From assembly GCA_036272915.1 (NCBI GenBank), contig DATAXV010000035.1:1-63080 (forward strand): a DNA stretch of 63,080 nt, written 5' to 3'. The DNA is from DATAXV01 sp036272915 (GTDB lineage Bacteria; Chloroflexota; Dormibacteria; Dormibacterales; Dormibacteraceae). This document shows, piece by piece, positions 41,120-50,026 of the stretch. The translations under genes and the position numbers were made by a program. The notes below the pieces were generated by a model. It worked only from the letters and a program-made list of their open reading frames with translations, searched no databases and was not told the DNA's origin. Numbering within the stretch: position 1 is the first letter of the stretch; each line of letters begins with the position of its first letter.

Positions 41120-42076
41120 ATGGACGTGCGACCCTGGGCCGGTTGGGGCCTCGACCTGGGGCGATCGGCGGCGGTCGACAACTGGGCGATCGCCGGCGAG
41201 ACCGGAGCCGTGCTCCGGGGGGCCCGGCGTGGCCGGAGAACCCAGGCCGTGCTCCTGGTCGGCAGCGAGCAGGACAAGGAGCGCGCGACCGCGAGTCTGA
41301 CCGCGACCGGGCGCTACGCGCGCGCACCGGACGTGGCGCCGCTCGACCCCACCTGGCAGGCCTGGTCCAGGGACGTGGTCACCGACCGGGAGGGCGGCCA
41401 GGCCCAGGTCGCCATCGTCTCCGCACCGTGGAGCCAGGTCGCCAGGCCGATGATCGAGCAGGCTCGCGCCCATCCCGTGCAAGGGGTGCCGGTGCCGGCG
41501 CCGGCGGAGCTGGTGGCGCTCGGCGTCCTGGCCCCGGAGGGTTCGGTCGGCACCCTGAGCGGGCCCCAGGTGGTCGAGCTGGTGAGCACACTCCGCGGCG
41601 GCTGGACAGACGCGGGTCAGACCTTCGATCGCATCGCCGGCACCCTGCCTGAGATCAACCGGGTGACGCTCGGCCAGGCGATATGGGAGCGGTGGGAGGA
41701 GGAGGAGAGCCGGTACTACCCGAACGGAAGAAACCGCCTCCGCGATCTCCAGACGCGGCTCCAGATGGGACCGCAGCATCTGGCGCAGCTGCCGGAGATC
41801 AGGGCGGACCTCCAGCGTCAGGCGGATGTCACGTCGGTGAGGAGCACCGCCGGGCGGCAGCTCTCGGCGCGGCTTGCCCAGGTGGACGAGCTGCAGGAGG
41901 TCTGGAACAGGATCTCGAACGCACCGGGAGCATGGTGGTCGGCGATGAACTCCTATACCCAGCAGCTCCCCCCTCAGGGGCTGGGCCGCGGGATCGGGGT
42001 GTGGGGGCCGGTCCGCCAGACCTTTCTCCACGGCGACCCGCGCAGGACTGGTCCATCCCATGGCCACGGCCACTGA
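41120..42076 (+). CDS. Hypothetical protein
   Basis: I do not recognise this 318-residue protein. The first 140 residues look alpha/beta (Q-A-V-L-L-V-G-S, Q-V-A-I-V-S-A-P-W). The rest is helical with W-E-R-W-E-E-E-E-S and R-L-R-D-L-Q-T-R-L-Q, and the end is H-G-H-G-H. No signal peptide or membrane span is present. The ATG at 41120 is preferred to a GTG 18 bases earlier, though neither has a strong ribosome site. It is on the same strand as the triple-AAA gene, 600 bases upstream, so it may belong with it. Confidence 0.55.
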   Translation: MDVRPWAGWGLDLGRSAAVDNWAIAGETGAVLRGARRGRRTQAVLLVGSEQDKERATASLTATGRYARAPDVAPLDPTWQAWSRDVVTDREGGQAQVAIVSAPWSQVARPMIEQARAHPVQGVPVPAPAELVALGVLAPEGSVGTLSGPQVVELVSTLRGGWTDAGQTFDRIAGTLPEINRVTLGQAIWERWEEEESRYYPNGRNRLRDLQTRLQMGPQHLAQLPEIRADLQRQADVTSVRSTAGRQLSARLAQVDELQEVWNRISNAPGAWWSAMNSYTQQLPPQGLGRGIGVWGPVRQTFLHGDPRRTGPSHGHGH

Positions 42077-42110
42077 TCGCGGCGGCCGGGTCGGTGCCGC
42101 CCCGGCGAGC

Positions 42111-42488
42111 TCAGCGATCGGGAGGCAGGCGTCTCCGGCCCAGCGCCAGCCACAGCCGGAGCGGTGACTCGACCTCCTCGCCGAGGTGCCGATCCAGCGC
42201 ACGGTCGCGCTCCATCGCGTTCCTCTGCGGATTTCGCTCAGGCAGGGGTCCGGTCCATGCCCAATGGCGCCAGGTCTCGCAGTCGTTCACGTCGAACCCC
42301 CAGGTCCGGAGCAGATCGAAGACGCGATCACCGGTCACCGGGTCGTGGCTTGCCCAGCGCACGGAGGTGGTGAGGCCGACGTGCCAGCGGTCCGGCGAGG
42401 CGCTCGGCCAGATGATCGCGATCTGCATGCCGCCCAGCCTCATGGCCTGGTGGATGTGGCCGGGAACGAGGCGGCGCGAGGGAGGCAC
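42111..42488 (-). CDS. Small hypothetical protein
   Basis: The 125-residue protein has an alpha/beta start with M-Q-I-A-I-I-W-P-S-A-S and a tryptophan-rich middle (W-G-F-D-V-N-D-C-E-T-W-R-H-W-A-W). The start may be the GTG at 42488 or an internal ATG. A LexA-like site lies 13-26 bases upstream. No known family is recognised. It reads against its two neighbours. Confidence 0.45.
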   Translation of the reverse strand: MPPSRRLVPGHIHQAMRLGGMQIAIIWPSASPDRWHVGLTTSVRWASHDPVTGDRVFDLLRTWGFDVNDCETWRHWAWTGPLPERNPQRNAMERDRALDRHLGEEVESPLRLWLALGRRRLPPDR

Positions 42489-42500
42489 CCGGCCATTCTA

Positions 42501-42514
42501 CGAACATATGTACG
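42501..42514. promoter_or_regulatory. LexA-like palindrome (one mismatch to the GAAC-N4-GTTC box)
   Basis: CGAACATATGTACG has nine of ten matches to the CGAAC-N4-GTTCG damage-response box of many Gram-positive-type bacteria, around an ACATATGT core. It is AT-rich in a GC-rich region and lies just upstream of the small minus-strand gene. Function is inferred. Confidence 0.3.
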
Positions 42515-42681
42515 CATCGTCACGCTTGACATCCCCGCCCGCCGGCAGGTGCCCGAGCGGGTCGCCGGGAACCGCTTCTGACACAATGACCGTCATGCGT
42601 GAGCCGGAGCATGGCCTGACTCCGCTCGCTGCGGGGCCCGCCGTCGCTCCGTGCCGGGCGCCGGCCTGAGTCGGGGACCCG

Positions 42682-45600
42682 ATGGCCTTCGCCTTCCCGA
42701 CGGGGACGCCGCAGCCTGGTCCGGCGGTCGATCCTGAAGCCCGGCGATTCGCCAACCCGCTCTTCCGCCTGCTCAGCCTGCGTCGGCCGCCACTGTGGCG
42801 CTGCCTGGTCGTGGGGACCCTCTACCTGGTCGGACTCCTCTTCGCGATCGGCACCATCGCCGACGTCTACACCCGCCTCTTCGGTGTGGTCCTGCTCCTC
42901 GTGATCCTCATCGTCGCTCTGATGCCCCTGCTCGGCGACGCCTTCAAGCGCTCCCAGGGCCTGGCCACGCTCTACTGCGACGAGATCGCCCTCTTCCCGG
43001 GGGCCAGCGTCGTCCTCGCCGAGGGCGCCCTCCGCGATCCCTGGCCGAGCATGCTCGCCGACTACCTCCACCGCGGGCAGCGCATCGTCGTCGTGCCCAG
43101 CCGCGGCAACGCCATCAGCGACTACGGCACCGAGGCCGTGGTCACCGTCGGCGCCCCGGACTTCCGCATCGAGGGCATCCGCCGCGTCCGGGTCCGGCGT
43201 CGCTCGATGGAGGGGATCCGGATCGGAGGCGGCTGCCTGATCGTCCTCATCCTCATCTTCCTGGCGTCCGTCGGCAGCGCCCTGCTCGTGATCGGCCCGC
43301 TGCTCCTCTCGGGCATCCGCCGGAGCTACCGCTCCCCCTGGCGCAGCAGTGTCCAGCCACTCCGGGACCGGATCGATGCCGCCGCCGCGGCGGCCCAGGT
43401 CGAGCCGCTCCGCAAGGCCTTCACCGGTGCCGCCGCCGACCTTCCCGGCGGGCGGGCGGCGCTGCCCGAGGTGCGATCGGAGCCGGACCCGGAGCGGCTC
43501 TGCGCGCGCGTCTCGCAGGTCGCCTACGGCGGCGACGTCGACACCGCCTACCAGCTGCTGCGCACCGACGATCTCGCCCAGCGGATGCAGATCTGCGCCG
43601 CGGCCATGACCAGGATGATTGCCCACGACCAGCAGCTGGCGGTGGCCCAGCAGGCCGGCCCGGCGACGATCGAGATGGCGGTCGGCGAGGTCGTCGCCGG
43701 CACCGGCCAGTCCGACCCGGCCGAGGTCGAGCGCCTGATCGCCGAGCTCGACGGGATGATCGGGCTGGCCGATGTCAAGCGCGAGGTGAGGGGCGTGGTC
43801 GACCTGATCCAGATCGCCGAGCAGCGCCGGGAGGCCGGCCTCAAGCCGCCGCCGCTGAGCCGCCACCTAATCTTCGCCGGTGCCCCGGGCACGGGCAAGA
43901 CCACCGTGGCCCGCCTCTACGGCCGGATCCTGGCCGCTCTCGGCCTCCTCGCCCAGGGCCAGGTCATCGAGGTCTCGCGGGCGGACCTGGTCGGCCAGTA
44001 CATCGGTCACACCGCGCCCAAGACCCAGGGCGCCTTCCGGCGGGCCCGGGGCGGGGTGCTCTTCATCGACGAGGCCTACACGCTCTCGAGGAGCGGTGGC
44101 ACCGGCGAGCCCGACCGCTTCGGCCAGGAGGCGATCGATGAGCTGGTCAAGCTGATGGAGGACATGCGCGACGAGGTCGTCGTCATCGCCGCCGGCTACA
44201 GCAGCGAGATGCGGAGCTTCCTCGGCGCCAACCCCGGCCTGGCCTCCCGCTTCACCCGCACCATCGTCTTCGAGAACTACAGCCCCGACGAATTGGTCCA
44301 GATCATCGAGATGCAGGCGGGGGAGGCGCACTACGAGCTGGCCCCCGAGGTGCCGCCGATCCTGACCCGGCACTTCCAGCGCCTGCGCCGGGACGAGCAC
44401 TTCGGCAACGGTCGCGAGGCGCGCAAGCTCCTTGAGTCGATGGTCGGGCAGCAGTCGGCGCGGCTGGTGGCGATGCGCTCGGAGGGCGCGCCGCCGGTCC
44501 GAGAGGACATGGTCAGGCTCCTGCCCGTGGACGCCGAGGCGACGCTGGAGGCGGCGGCGCCGGGCGGCGGGACCCGGCACGACACCGAGTTCGACGCCCT
44601 GATGCAGGAGCTGAGCGGGATGGTGGGGCTGGCCGGGGTCAAGCAGGAGGTCGAGCAGCTGCGCCGGCAGATCGACGTCGCGCGGCGCCGGCGCGAGGCG
44701 GGCATGGAGGTGTCCAGCCTGGCCCGCCATCTGGTCTTCGCCGGGGCGCCCGGCACCGGCAAGACCTCGGTGGCGAGGATCTACGGCCGGCTGCTGGCGG
44801 CGATGGGCGTCCTCCGCGAGGGCCAGGTCGTCGAGGTCTCGCGCAGCGATCTGGTCGCGGGCCACCTGGGCGGAACCGAGGAGAGGACGGAGAAGGCCTT
44901 CGACCGGGCCAAGGGCGGCGTCCTCTTCGTGGATGAGGCCTACGCCCTGGCTCGCTCCGGCTCCGGCGACTACGGCCAGGAGGCGATCGACACCCTGGTC
45001 AAGCTGATGGAGGACCATCGCGACGAGGTCGTCGTCATCGCCGCCGGATACACCGGCGAGATGCGAGCGTTCCTCAACGCCAACCCGGGCCTGGCCTCGC
45101 GATTCTCGCGGACCATCGTCTTCGAGAACTACGGGCCCGAGGAGCTGGTCCAGATCGTCGAGAAGCTGGCCCGGGACTCCGACCACCGCCTCACCGACGA
45201 GACCCGGGCCGTGCTCCTCCGGCACTTCCAGGGCGTCCGCCGCGACGAGCGCTTCGGCAACGGCCGCGAGGCTCGCCGCGTCTTCGAGAGCATGCTCGCC
45301 CAGCAGGCGGTCCGGATCGGGGGCCAGCCCGACCTCGGCCCCGACCAGCTCGCCTGGCTCCTGCCCGAGGATCTCTCCGAGGTGGCCGGCCGGCAGCTGG
45401 CGGCGACCGGCGGCGACGCCCAGCGGCAGCGCCTCGACGCGCTCATGGCCGAGCTGCAGGGGATGGTCGGACTGGCCAGCGTCAAGCGCGAGGTCTCCGA
45501 CATTGCCAGCCTGATCGCCATGTCCCAGCGGCGCCGGCAGATGGGGCTGGAGGAGGAGAGCTTCGCCCAGCACCTGATCTTCGCCGGCTCCCCGGGCACC

Positions 45601-46233
45601 GGCAAGACCTCGATCGCGCGCCTCTACGGCCAGATCCTGCACGCCTTCGGCGTCCTCCGTCAGGGCCAGCTGGTCGAGGTCGGCCAGCAGGACCTGATCG
45701 ACCCCCACGTCGGCGCCACCGGCGAGCGCACCTCGGCCGTCTTCGACCGGGCCCGGGGCGGTGTCCTCTTCATCGACGAGGCCTACACGCTGGCCCGCCC
45801 CGGCTCCTACGGCCAGGAGGCGATCGACACCCTGGTCAAGCTGATGGAGGACCACCGCGACGAGGTCGTCGTCATCGCCGCCGGCTACAGCCGGGAGATG
45901 CGGGAGTTCCTCGACAGCAATCCCGGCCTCGCCTCCCGCTTCACCCGCGTCGTCGAGTTCCCCGACTACACGCCCGAGGAGCTGGTGACGATCTTCTCGG
46001 GCGTCGCCGCGGGAGAGCACTACACCTGGCCGCCTGAGCTTCTCGCCGCCGTGCTCGACCACTTCCGCCGGACCCCGCGGGGATCCAACTTCGGCAACGC
46101 CCGCGACGTCCGCCGGCTCTTCCAGGCGATGAAGACCTGCCAGTCGCGGCGGCTGGCCCCGATCATCGACGGGGCGACCAGGGAGCAGCTGCTGACCCTA
46201 TTGCCCGAGGACCTGACGGCGGCTACCTTCTGA
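42682..46233 (+). CDS. Membrane-anchored protein with three tandem CbxX/CfxQ-type AAA+ modules
   Basis: The 1183-residue protein has two or three membrane spans in the first 215 residues (residues 38-90 and 182-212). A helical linker follows, then three complete AAA+ modules of the CbxX/CfxQ/SpoVK group. Walker A motifs G-A-P-G-T-G-K-T or G-S-P-G-T-G-K-T lie near residues 400, 686 and 970. Walker B motifs V-L-F-I/V-D-E-A-Y lie near 458, 746 and 1027, and each module has an N-P-G-L-A-S-R-F arginine-finger block. Known members remodel Rubisco or act in type VII secretion (EccA), but one or two modules are usual. All three look catalytically intact. The partner is unknown. Confidence 0.9.
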   Translation: MAFAFPTGTPQPGPAVDPEARRFANPLFRLLSLRRPPLWRCLVVGTLYLVGLLFAIGTIADVYTRLFGVVLLLVILIVALMPLLGDAFKRSQGLATLYCDEIALFPGASVVLAEGALRDPWPSMLADYLHRGQRIVVVPSRGNAISDYGTEAVVTVGAPDFRIEGIRRVRVRRRSMEGIRIGGGCLIVLILIFLASVGSALLVIGPLLLSGIRRSYRSPWRSSVQPLRDRIDAAAAAAQVEPLRKAFTGAAADLPGGRAALPEVRSEPDPERLCARVSQVAYGGDVDTAYQLLRTDDLAQRMQICAAAMTRMIAHDQQLAVAQQAGPATIEMAVGEVVAGTGQSDPAEVERLIAELDGMIGLADVKREVRGVVDLIQIAEQRREAGLKPPPLSRHLIFAGAPGTGKTTVARLYGRILAALGLLAQGQVIEVSRADLVGQYIGHTAPKTQGAFRRARGGVLFIDEAYTLSRSGGTGEPDRFGQEAIDELVKLMEDMRDEVVVIAAGYSSEMRSFLGANPGLASRFTRTIVFENYSPDELVQIIEMQAGEAHYELAPEVPPILTRHFQRLRRDEHFGNGREARKLLESMVGQQSARLVAMRSEGAPPVREDMVRLLPVDAEATLEAAAPGGGTRHDTEFDALMQELSGMVGLAGVKQEVEQLRRQIDVARRRREAGMEVSSLARHLVFAGAPGTGKTSVARIYGRLLAAMGVLREGQVVEVSRSDLVAGHLGGTEERTEKAFDRAKGGVLFVDEAYALARSGSGDYGQEAIDTLVKLMEDHRDEVVVIAAGYTGEMRAFLNANPGLASRFSRTIVFENYGPEELVQIVEKLARDSDHRLTDETRAVLLRHFQGVRRDERFGNGREARRVFESMLAQQAVRIGGQPDLGPDQLAWLLPEDLSEVAGRQLAATGGDAQRQRLDALMAELQGMVGLASVKREVSDIASLIAMSQRRRQMGLEEESFAQHLIFAGSPGTGKTSIARLYGQILHAFGVLRQGQLVEVGQQDLIDPHVGATGERTSAVFDRARGGVLFIDEAYTLARPGSYGQEAIDTLVKLMEDHRDEVVVIAAGYSREMREFLDSNPGLASRFTRVVEFPDYTPEELVTIFSGVAAGEHYTWPPELLAAVLDHFRRTPRGSNFGNARDVRRLFQAMKTCQSRRLAPIIDGATREQLLTLLPEDLTAATF
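44971..45052 (+). repeat. Near-identical 82-base repeat, copy 1 (AAA module 2)
   Basis: Bases 44971-45052 and 45808-45889 differ at only two or three positions. The stretch covers the region from Q-E-A-I-D-T to the sensor strand. Such identity, including silent positions, points to recent duplication or gene conversion between modules. Confidence 0.75.
45808..45889 (+). repeat. Near-identical 82-base repeat, copy 2 (AAA module 3)
   Basis: Second copy of the repeat described at 44971-45052, in the third AAA module. The equivalent part of module 1 (from about 44119) is clearly more diverged. Confidence 0.75.
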
Positions 46234-46410
46234 GCCGCGGGCCGCGGCCCTCCCTACCTGCTGCGCGGCCGCAGCCCTTCTTGAGCGGCCCCGGCGCCCT
46301 GGCTTGCGCATGGTCGGCGGTGGCCTGGGTGGGCCGTATCATCGTCAGGTGCCGCACTGGTAGCGGGTCCCTCTTCTCGTGAGTCAGACGCTCGTTCCAG
46401 GAGGCCTGCC

Positions 46411-47373
46411 ATGTCGTCACCGCATATCCGCCCGCTCCATCGCCGCGACCGGGACCAGCTCACGGATCTGGTTAACGCGCATGCGACCGTCGCGATCCCG
46501 GGCATGGGGACATCGGTCGCGGCGCTGTTGGCGAGCCTGGAACGCGATCCGGGTGAGCGAATCACCGACCCCTGGGTGGCTGAGAGGGCGACCCTGGTCG
46601 CCGAGCAGCAGCACCAAGTGGTCGCTGCCGCACACATGGTCCGGTACCTCGACGATGAGCGTACGGGCAAGACCTACCAGGGACTCGGCGAGATCAAGTG
46701 GCTGGTCTTCTGGCCCGAAGCGCCATCCGACAATCCCTACTGGACCGACGCGACGGAGGCTGCCGAGAAGCTGATCGCCGCCTGCATCGCCGAGTTCGAC
46801 CGGTGGGGGGTGACCCGCCAGGCTGCCGGTGGCAATCTCCCGGTGAGCTGTGGTGTCTACGGCGTCCCTGAGCAGTGGCCGCATGTCCGGTCGCTGTATG
46901 AACGGGCAGGATTCCACCAGACGGGGCATAGCGAGATCGTGTATCTGGCGCGAATCGCGGATCTGTTCCGGATACCGCTATCGGCGGTGCCCGGGGCGGT
47001 CGTCAGGCGCTCGATCGGCCTGAACGGGACTCGGCTGACCGGGGTCCTGGGCGAGGAGGTCATCGGTTACATCGAGGTGGAGATCCGCGAGAAGGGCGAG
47101 CGGCTGTCCCCCCGCGGCCGCTGGGCCGACATCGGCAATCTGCACGTGGCCGATCCCTACCAGCGCCGCGGTGTGGGCACCTGGCTGCTCGGCGAGGCCA
47201 CCGACTGGCTGGACCTCGCCCAGGTGGACAACCTTCTTGCCTATGCCGACTCCGACGGTCCAGGCCAGAGCGATCCGACGGGCTACCGGGCGTTTCTGAG
47301 CGCTGTCGGCTTCCGCGAGCTGACCCGAACCGGACGCGGCTGGGAGCGGACACCGGAGGGCTGCGGCGGCTGA
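46411..47373 (+). CDS. Tandem-GNAT acetyltransferase
   Basis: The 320-residue protein has two GNAT-like halves. The first (residues 1-165) is degenerate but keeps I-R-P-L-H-R-R-D-R-D and L-Y-E-R-A-G-F. The second (from about 200) has a clear acetyl-CoA site, Q-R-R-G-V-G-T-W-L-L-G, preceded by L-H-V-A-D-P-Y. Mycothiol-synthase-like and antibiotic-modifying enzymes share this double layout, but I cannot choose a substrate. AGGAGG lies seven bases before the ATG. It is a single gene after the triple-AAA gene. Confidence 0.85.
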   Translation: MSSPHIRPLHRRDRDQLTDLVNAHATVAIPGMGTSVAALLASLERDPGERITDPWVAERATLVAEQQHQVVAAAHMVRYLDDERTGKTYQGLGEIKWLVFWPEAPSDNPYWTDATEAAEKLIAACIAEFDRWGVTRQAAGGNLPVSCGVYGVPEQWPHVRSLYERAGFHQTGHSEIVYLARIADLFRIPLSAVPGAVVRRSIGLNGTRLTGVLGEEVIGYIEVEIREKGERLSPRGRWADIGNLHVADPYQRRGVGTWLLGEATDWLDLAQVDNLLAYADSDGPGQSDPTGYRAFLSAVGFRELTRTGRGWERTPEGCGG

Positions 47374-47487
47374 TCTGGTCGAGGTGCTCGCCGGCGCCGC
47401 CTACGCCCGTCTCCGGATGTAGCCCACGTAAACCGGCGAGCCGGTCCAGCAGTGGACGCCGGGCCCCGACAACCAGGCCCGGCCTCT

Positions 47488-47919
47488 TCAGACGCGGAAC
47501 TCGGAGGGGCGGGAGACCAGCCCCAGCTGCATCACCAGCTCGAGCATGTCGCAGTAGAGGCGGAGGGTCAGGAACTGGTCGCCCACGCATTCGGCGACAC
47601 TGCTGAAGGGAAGGCGGATGACCCGGCCGGTGGCGCCGATCGGCCCGATCGAGGAGTGCAGGGTGGCCTGGTGCATGCCGACGAAGATCCCCTCCAGGGT
47701 TCCGAAGCGGCCGGACCCGAAAAGCGCCCGCTGCTCCACCTGGTTGTCGGGGAAGGCGTCCTGGCAGAGGGACCAGAAGCCGAGGGCGCCGGCGACGCCG
47801 CGCATCTCCATCCCCGGCGACTCGATGCGGGTCTCCTCGGTGAAGAGCGCCGTCCAGGCGTTCACGGCACGGCCACGCCAGATCTCGAGGCCGTGGTCGA
47901 GCATGGTCGGCGCGTCCAT
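47488..47919 (-). CDS. NTF2-like (SnoaL-type) protein
   Basis: The 143-residue protein begins with a short helix and W-T-A-L-F-T-E-E-T-R-I-E-S-P-G. The middle holds A-L-F-G-S-G-R-F-G-T-L-E-G-I-F and the end a run of beta strands. This is the cone-shaped NTF2 fold used by ketosteroid isomerases and polyketide cyclases, and also by stress-related binding proteins. The ATG at 47919 follows GGAAG and lies 20 bases after the DnaJ-like stop, so it is the last gene of the signalling cluster. No catalytic residue can be assigned with confidence. Confidence 0.75.
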   Translation of the reverse strand: MDAPTMLDHGLEIWRGRAVNAWTALFTEETRIESPGMEMRGVAGALGFWSLCQDAFPDNQVEQRALFGSGRFGTLEGIFVGMHQATLHSSIGPIGATGRVIRLPFSSVAECVGDQFLTLRLYCDMLELVMQLGLVSRPSEFRV

Positions 47920-47939
47920 CAGGGTCTTCCAGCGGCTCG

Positions 47940-48635
47940 TCAGGCTGCCGTGCGCAGGTAGACGTAGAGGTCGCCCGGCTTCCCGCCGTTGACGTCGGGC
48001 ATCCCCTTGCCGGCCACCCGCAGGCAGGTCTCCGGCCGGGTGCCGGCGGGGACCCGGACCTTGATCCAGCCGCCGCCGGCCAGCGGTGTGCGGGCCTCGC
48101 CGCCCTGATCGAGCACAGACGCGGCGACCTCGACCACGGTGCTCAGGTCGCGTCCGCGGCGCCCGAACCGCCGGTCCTCGCGGACGCGGACTCGGATCGC
48201 GCCCTCGGGCAGCCTGATCACCGCGCCGTCCTCGACGCCGGCCGGCACCTGCACGATCAGCTGGCGACCGTTGCCCAGCTGCACCTGGCGCCGCTCGCCG
48301 CCGAAGGCCTCGTCGAGGCTGAGCTCGACCTCGGGCAGGGACTGGGCCCGGCGCTGCTGGCCGGTCGGGCCCTGCATCTGCTGGACCATGCGGAAGAAGT
48401 TCTGGAAGAAGGCGTCGGAGCCGTTGCCCGAGCTCGGGAAGGCCGGCTGCCGGGGCGTGGTCGGGGGTTGCGGGAAGGGGTTCGGACCCGGCGTCGAGCT
48501 CGAACTCGAGCTGGAGCTCTGCTCGTAGACCTCCTCCCAGGTGCTGCCGTCGGGGTTGGTGCCGCGGCGGACGCGGCGCATGCTGCCCTGAGGAGGTGGG
48601 TCCGACCTGGCCCAGGGAGGCTCGCTCTCGGCCAT
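47940..48635 (-). CDS. DnaJ C-terminal-domain protein without a J domain
   Basis: The 231-residue protein has a low-complexity N-terminus with a run of eight serines and many prolines. The peptide-binding domains of DnaJ/CbpA follow: E-V-E-L-S-L-D-E-A-F-G-G, Q-L-I-V-Q-V-P-A-G-V-E-D-G, and near the end V-A-G-K-G-M-P-D-V-N-G-G-K-P-G-D-L-Y-V. The J domain that recruits DnaK, and its H-P-D motif, are missing, so it may hold clients without Hsp70. It is in the middle of the minus-strand signalling cluster, which suggests a stress or protein-quality link. Confidence 0.88.
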   Translation of the reverse strand: MAESEPPWARSDPPPQGSMRRVRRGTNPDGSTWEEVYEQSSSSSSSSTPGPNPFPQPPTTPRQPAFPSSGNGSDAFFQNFFRMVQQMQGPTGQQRRAQSLPEVELSLDEAFGGERRQVQLGNGRQLIVQVPAGVEDGAVIRLPEGAIRVRVREDRRFGRRGRDLSTVVEVAASVLDQGGEARTPLAGGGWIKVRVPAGTRPETCLRVAGKGMPDVNGGKPGDLYVYLRTAA

Positions 48636-48671
48636 GGCTCGATTCTATCCGGCCTCGCTCCCGTCTCCGCG

Positions 48672-50012
48672 CTAGAAGGCGATGCCCCGGGTGAGCCGGA
48701 CCGCGTCGGTGTCCCCGCTGCGCAGGATCCGGAGGGCGGGATCGTCGGACCGCCGCCCGGCGCGGAACCAGACGCCTCCCTCGGCGTCGCCGTAGACGCT
48801 GCCGCCGAACTCGGCCAGCAGCCAGGCGGTGAGCACCGGGTCGGGCCGGACCGGAGACTCCACCTCGGGAGGCGAGATCCCCAGCGCACGGCAGGCGGCG
48901 GGGAAGCGGGCGCGCCACTCCGAGGCGTAGCAGGTGGGCAGCTCCTCGCCCAGGCCGTGGCGGAGGAGGAGGTTGAGGGCGTGCAGGCGGCTCGCTCCCG
49001 GCTCCGGGGCGTGCAGCAGCAGACGCTCGTGGTCGAGGCCGCGGAGGACGTCGGCGACGCGATCGGCGCCCAGCTCGGGCGGAATCGCCAGCCAGACCCG
49101 GAGGCCCTCACCGGCCCTGGCCACGAGCATCCCGTCGCCGACGATCTCGCCCGGCCGCCGGATCGCCTCCTCGACCAGCCCCGTCCACCGCTCCGGCCCG
49201 ACGTCGGCGTCATGCAGCTCCTGGTCCCAGGCGCGGGTGCGCCTGGTCAGCCCGCCCTGCTCCCAGCAGGCCAGGGGCAGGGTCAGGTTGCGGCCGCCGA
49301 GGCTGAGCCCGGTCCCGACCACGCCCGGCCGGACCGGGGCCGGAGGCAGGTGCGAGCCGCCCAGCGCGTCGGCGGCCATGCGCACGTAGCCCAGACCCCA
49401 GCGCTCCCGCCGCCGGACATGGCGCTGGGTCCTGACCTGGCCGCCGCCCTGGCCTGGCCATTCGACCTGGAAGGCCGGGCCCGGCTCCACCCGCAGGGCG
49501 ACGCCGGGCAGGGCGGCCGCGCCCTCGCCACGCTCGTGGCGGGCGGCGTTGACCGCGAGCTGGACCAGGGCCAGGGCGATGACGGCAGGTCCGGGCACAC
49601 CGTCCTCGGCAGGCCCCTCGGCGCGGAGCACGCGCAGCGGGGGCTCGGTCCGAGCCGCGATCCCGACCTCGGCCAGGTCGATGACGTCGTTGCCGGCGCC
49701 GGTCTCGGTGACCGGCTCGCCCGCCACCAGCCGGAGCCCGGCGGCCAGCAGCCGCCGCTGCGCCGCCGCCCGCTCCCCGAGGCCGACGGTGTCCGACTCC
49801 AGGGCCTCGAGCAGCGCTCGGAGGACCGGCTGGAGCTCGGCGTCGGCCGGCTCGGGCGCGCCCACCACCAGGTGGCCGTGGCCGGCGTGGTAGCTGACCG
49901 CGCCCGGCGCCATCCCGCGCCACTCCGGGGTCTGCGCGACCGGCTCGCGGGCTCGGTCGAGGAGCGCCGCCGGCAGCGGCAGCTCGGCGAACTCGGCGGG
50001 ATCGATGCGCAC
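48672..50012 (-). CDS. Degenerate GHKL (histidine-kinase-like) ATPase with PAS-like N-terminus
   Basis: The 446-residue protein has a PAS-like start (F-A-E-L-P-L-P-A-A-L-L-D-R) and a helical segment near residues 75-115 without the phosphoacceptor His. An N-box-like A-L-V-Q-L-A-V-N-A-A-R-H-E lies near residue 155, and a G-box-like L-G-Y-V-R-M-A-A-D-A-L-G-G near 210. The D-x-G-x-G box is degraded. A second part of about 200 residues, with no known match, follows. It sits directly downstream of a response-regulator gene, so it is probably its partner, with altered or lost kinase activity. GTG start. Function inferred. Confidence 0.6.
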   Translation of the reverse strand: MRIDPAEFAELPLPAALLDRAREPVAQTPEWRGMAPGAVSYHAGHGHLVVGAPEPADAELQPVLRALLEALESDTVGLGERAAAQRRLLAAGLRLVAGEPVTETGAGNDVIDLAEVGIAARTEPPLRVLRAEGPAEDGVPGPAVIALALVQLAVNAARHERGEGAAALPGVALRVEPGPAFQVEWPGQGGGQVRTQRHVRRRERWGLGYVRMAADALGGSHLPPAPVRPGVVGTGLSLGGRNLTLPLACWEQGGLTRRTRAWDQELHDADVGPERWTGLVEEAIRRPGEIVGDGMLVARAGEGLRVWLAIPPELGADRVADVLRGLDHERLLLHAPEPGASRLHALNLLLRHGLGEELPTCYASEWRARFPAACRALGISPPEVESPVRPDPVLTAWLLAEFGGSVYGDAEGGVWFRAGRRSDDPALRILRSGDTDAVRLTRGIAF

Positions 50013-50026
50013 CGGGCGTGGGGAGG

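Noticed and set aside
43867..46062. 731-codon minus-strand frame opposite the AAA gene
   Set aside because: Antisense shadow of the triple AAA modules; its internal repeats simply mirror those of the true gene.
42682..46233. EccA of a type VII secretion system
   Set aside because: No TPR N-terminus and no EccB/C/D/E or WXG100 genes in the window; three modules instead of one.
46234..46410. Terminator after the triple-AAA gene
   Set aside because: A short GC hairpin near 46260-46274 is not followed by a T-run, so I could not support it.
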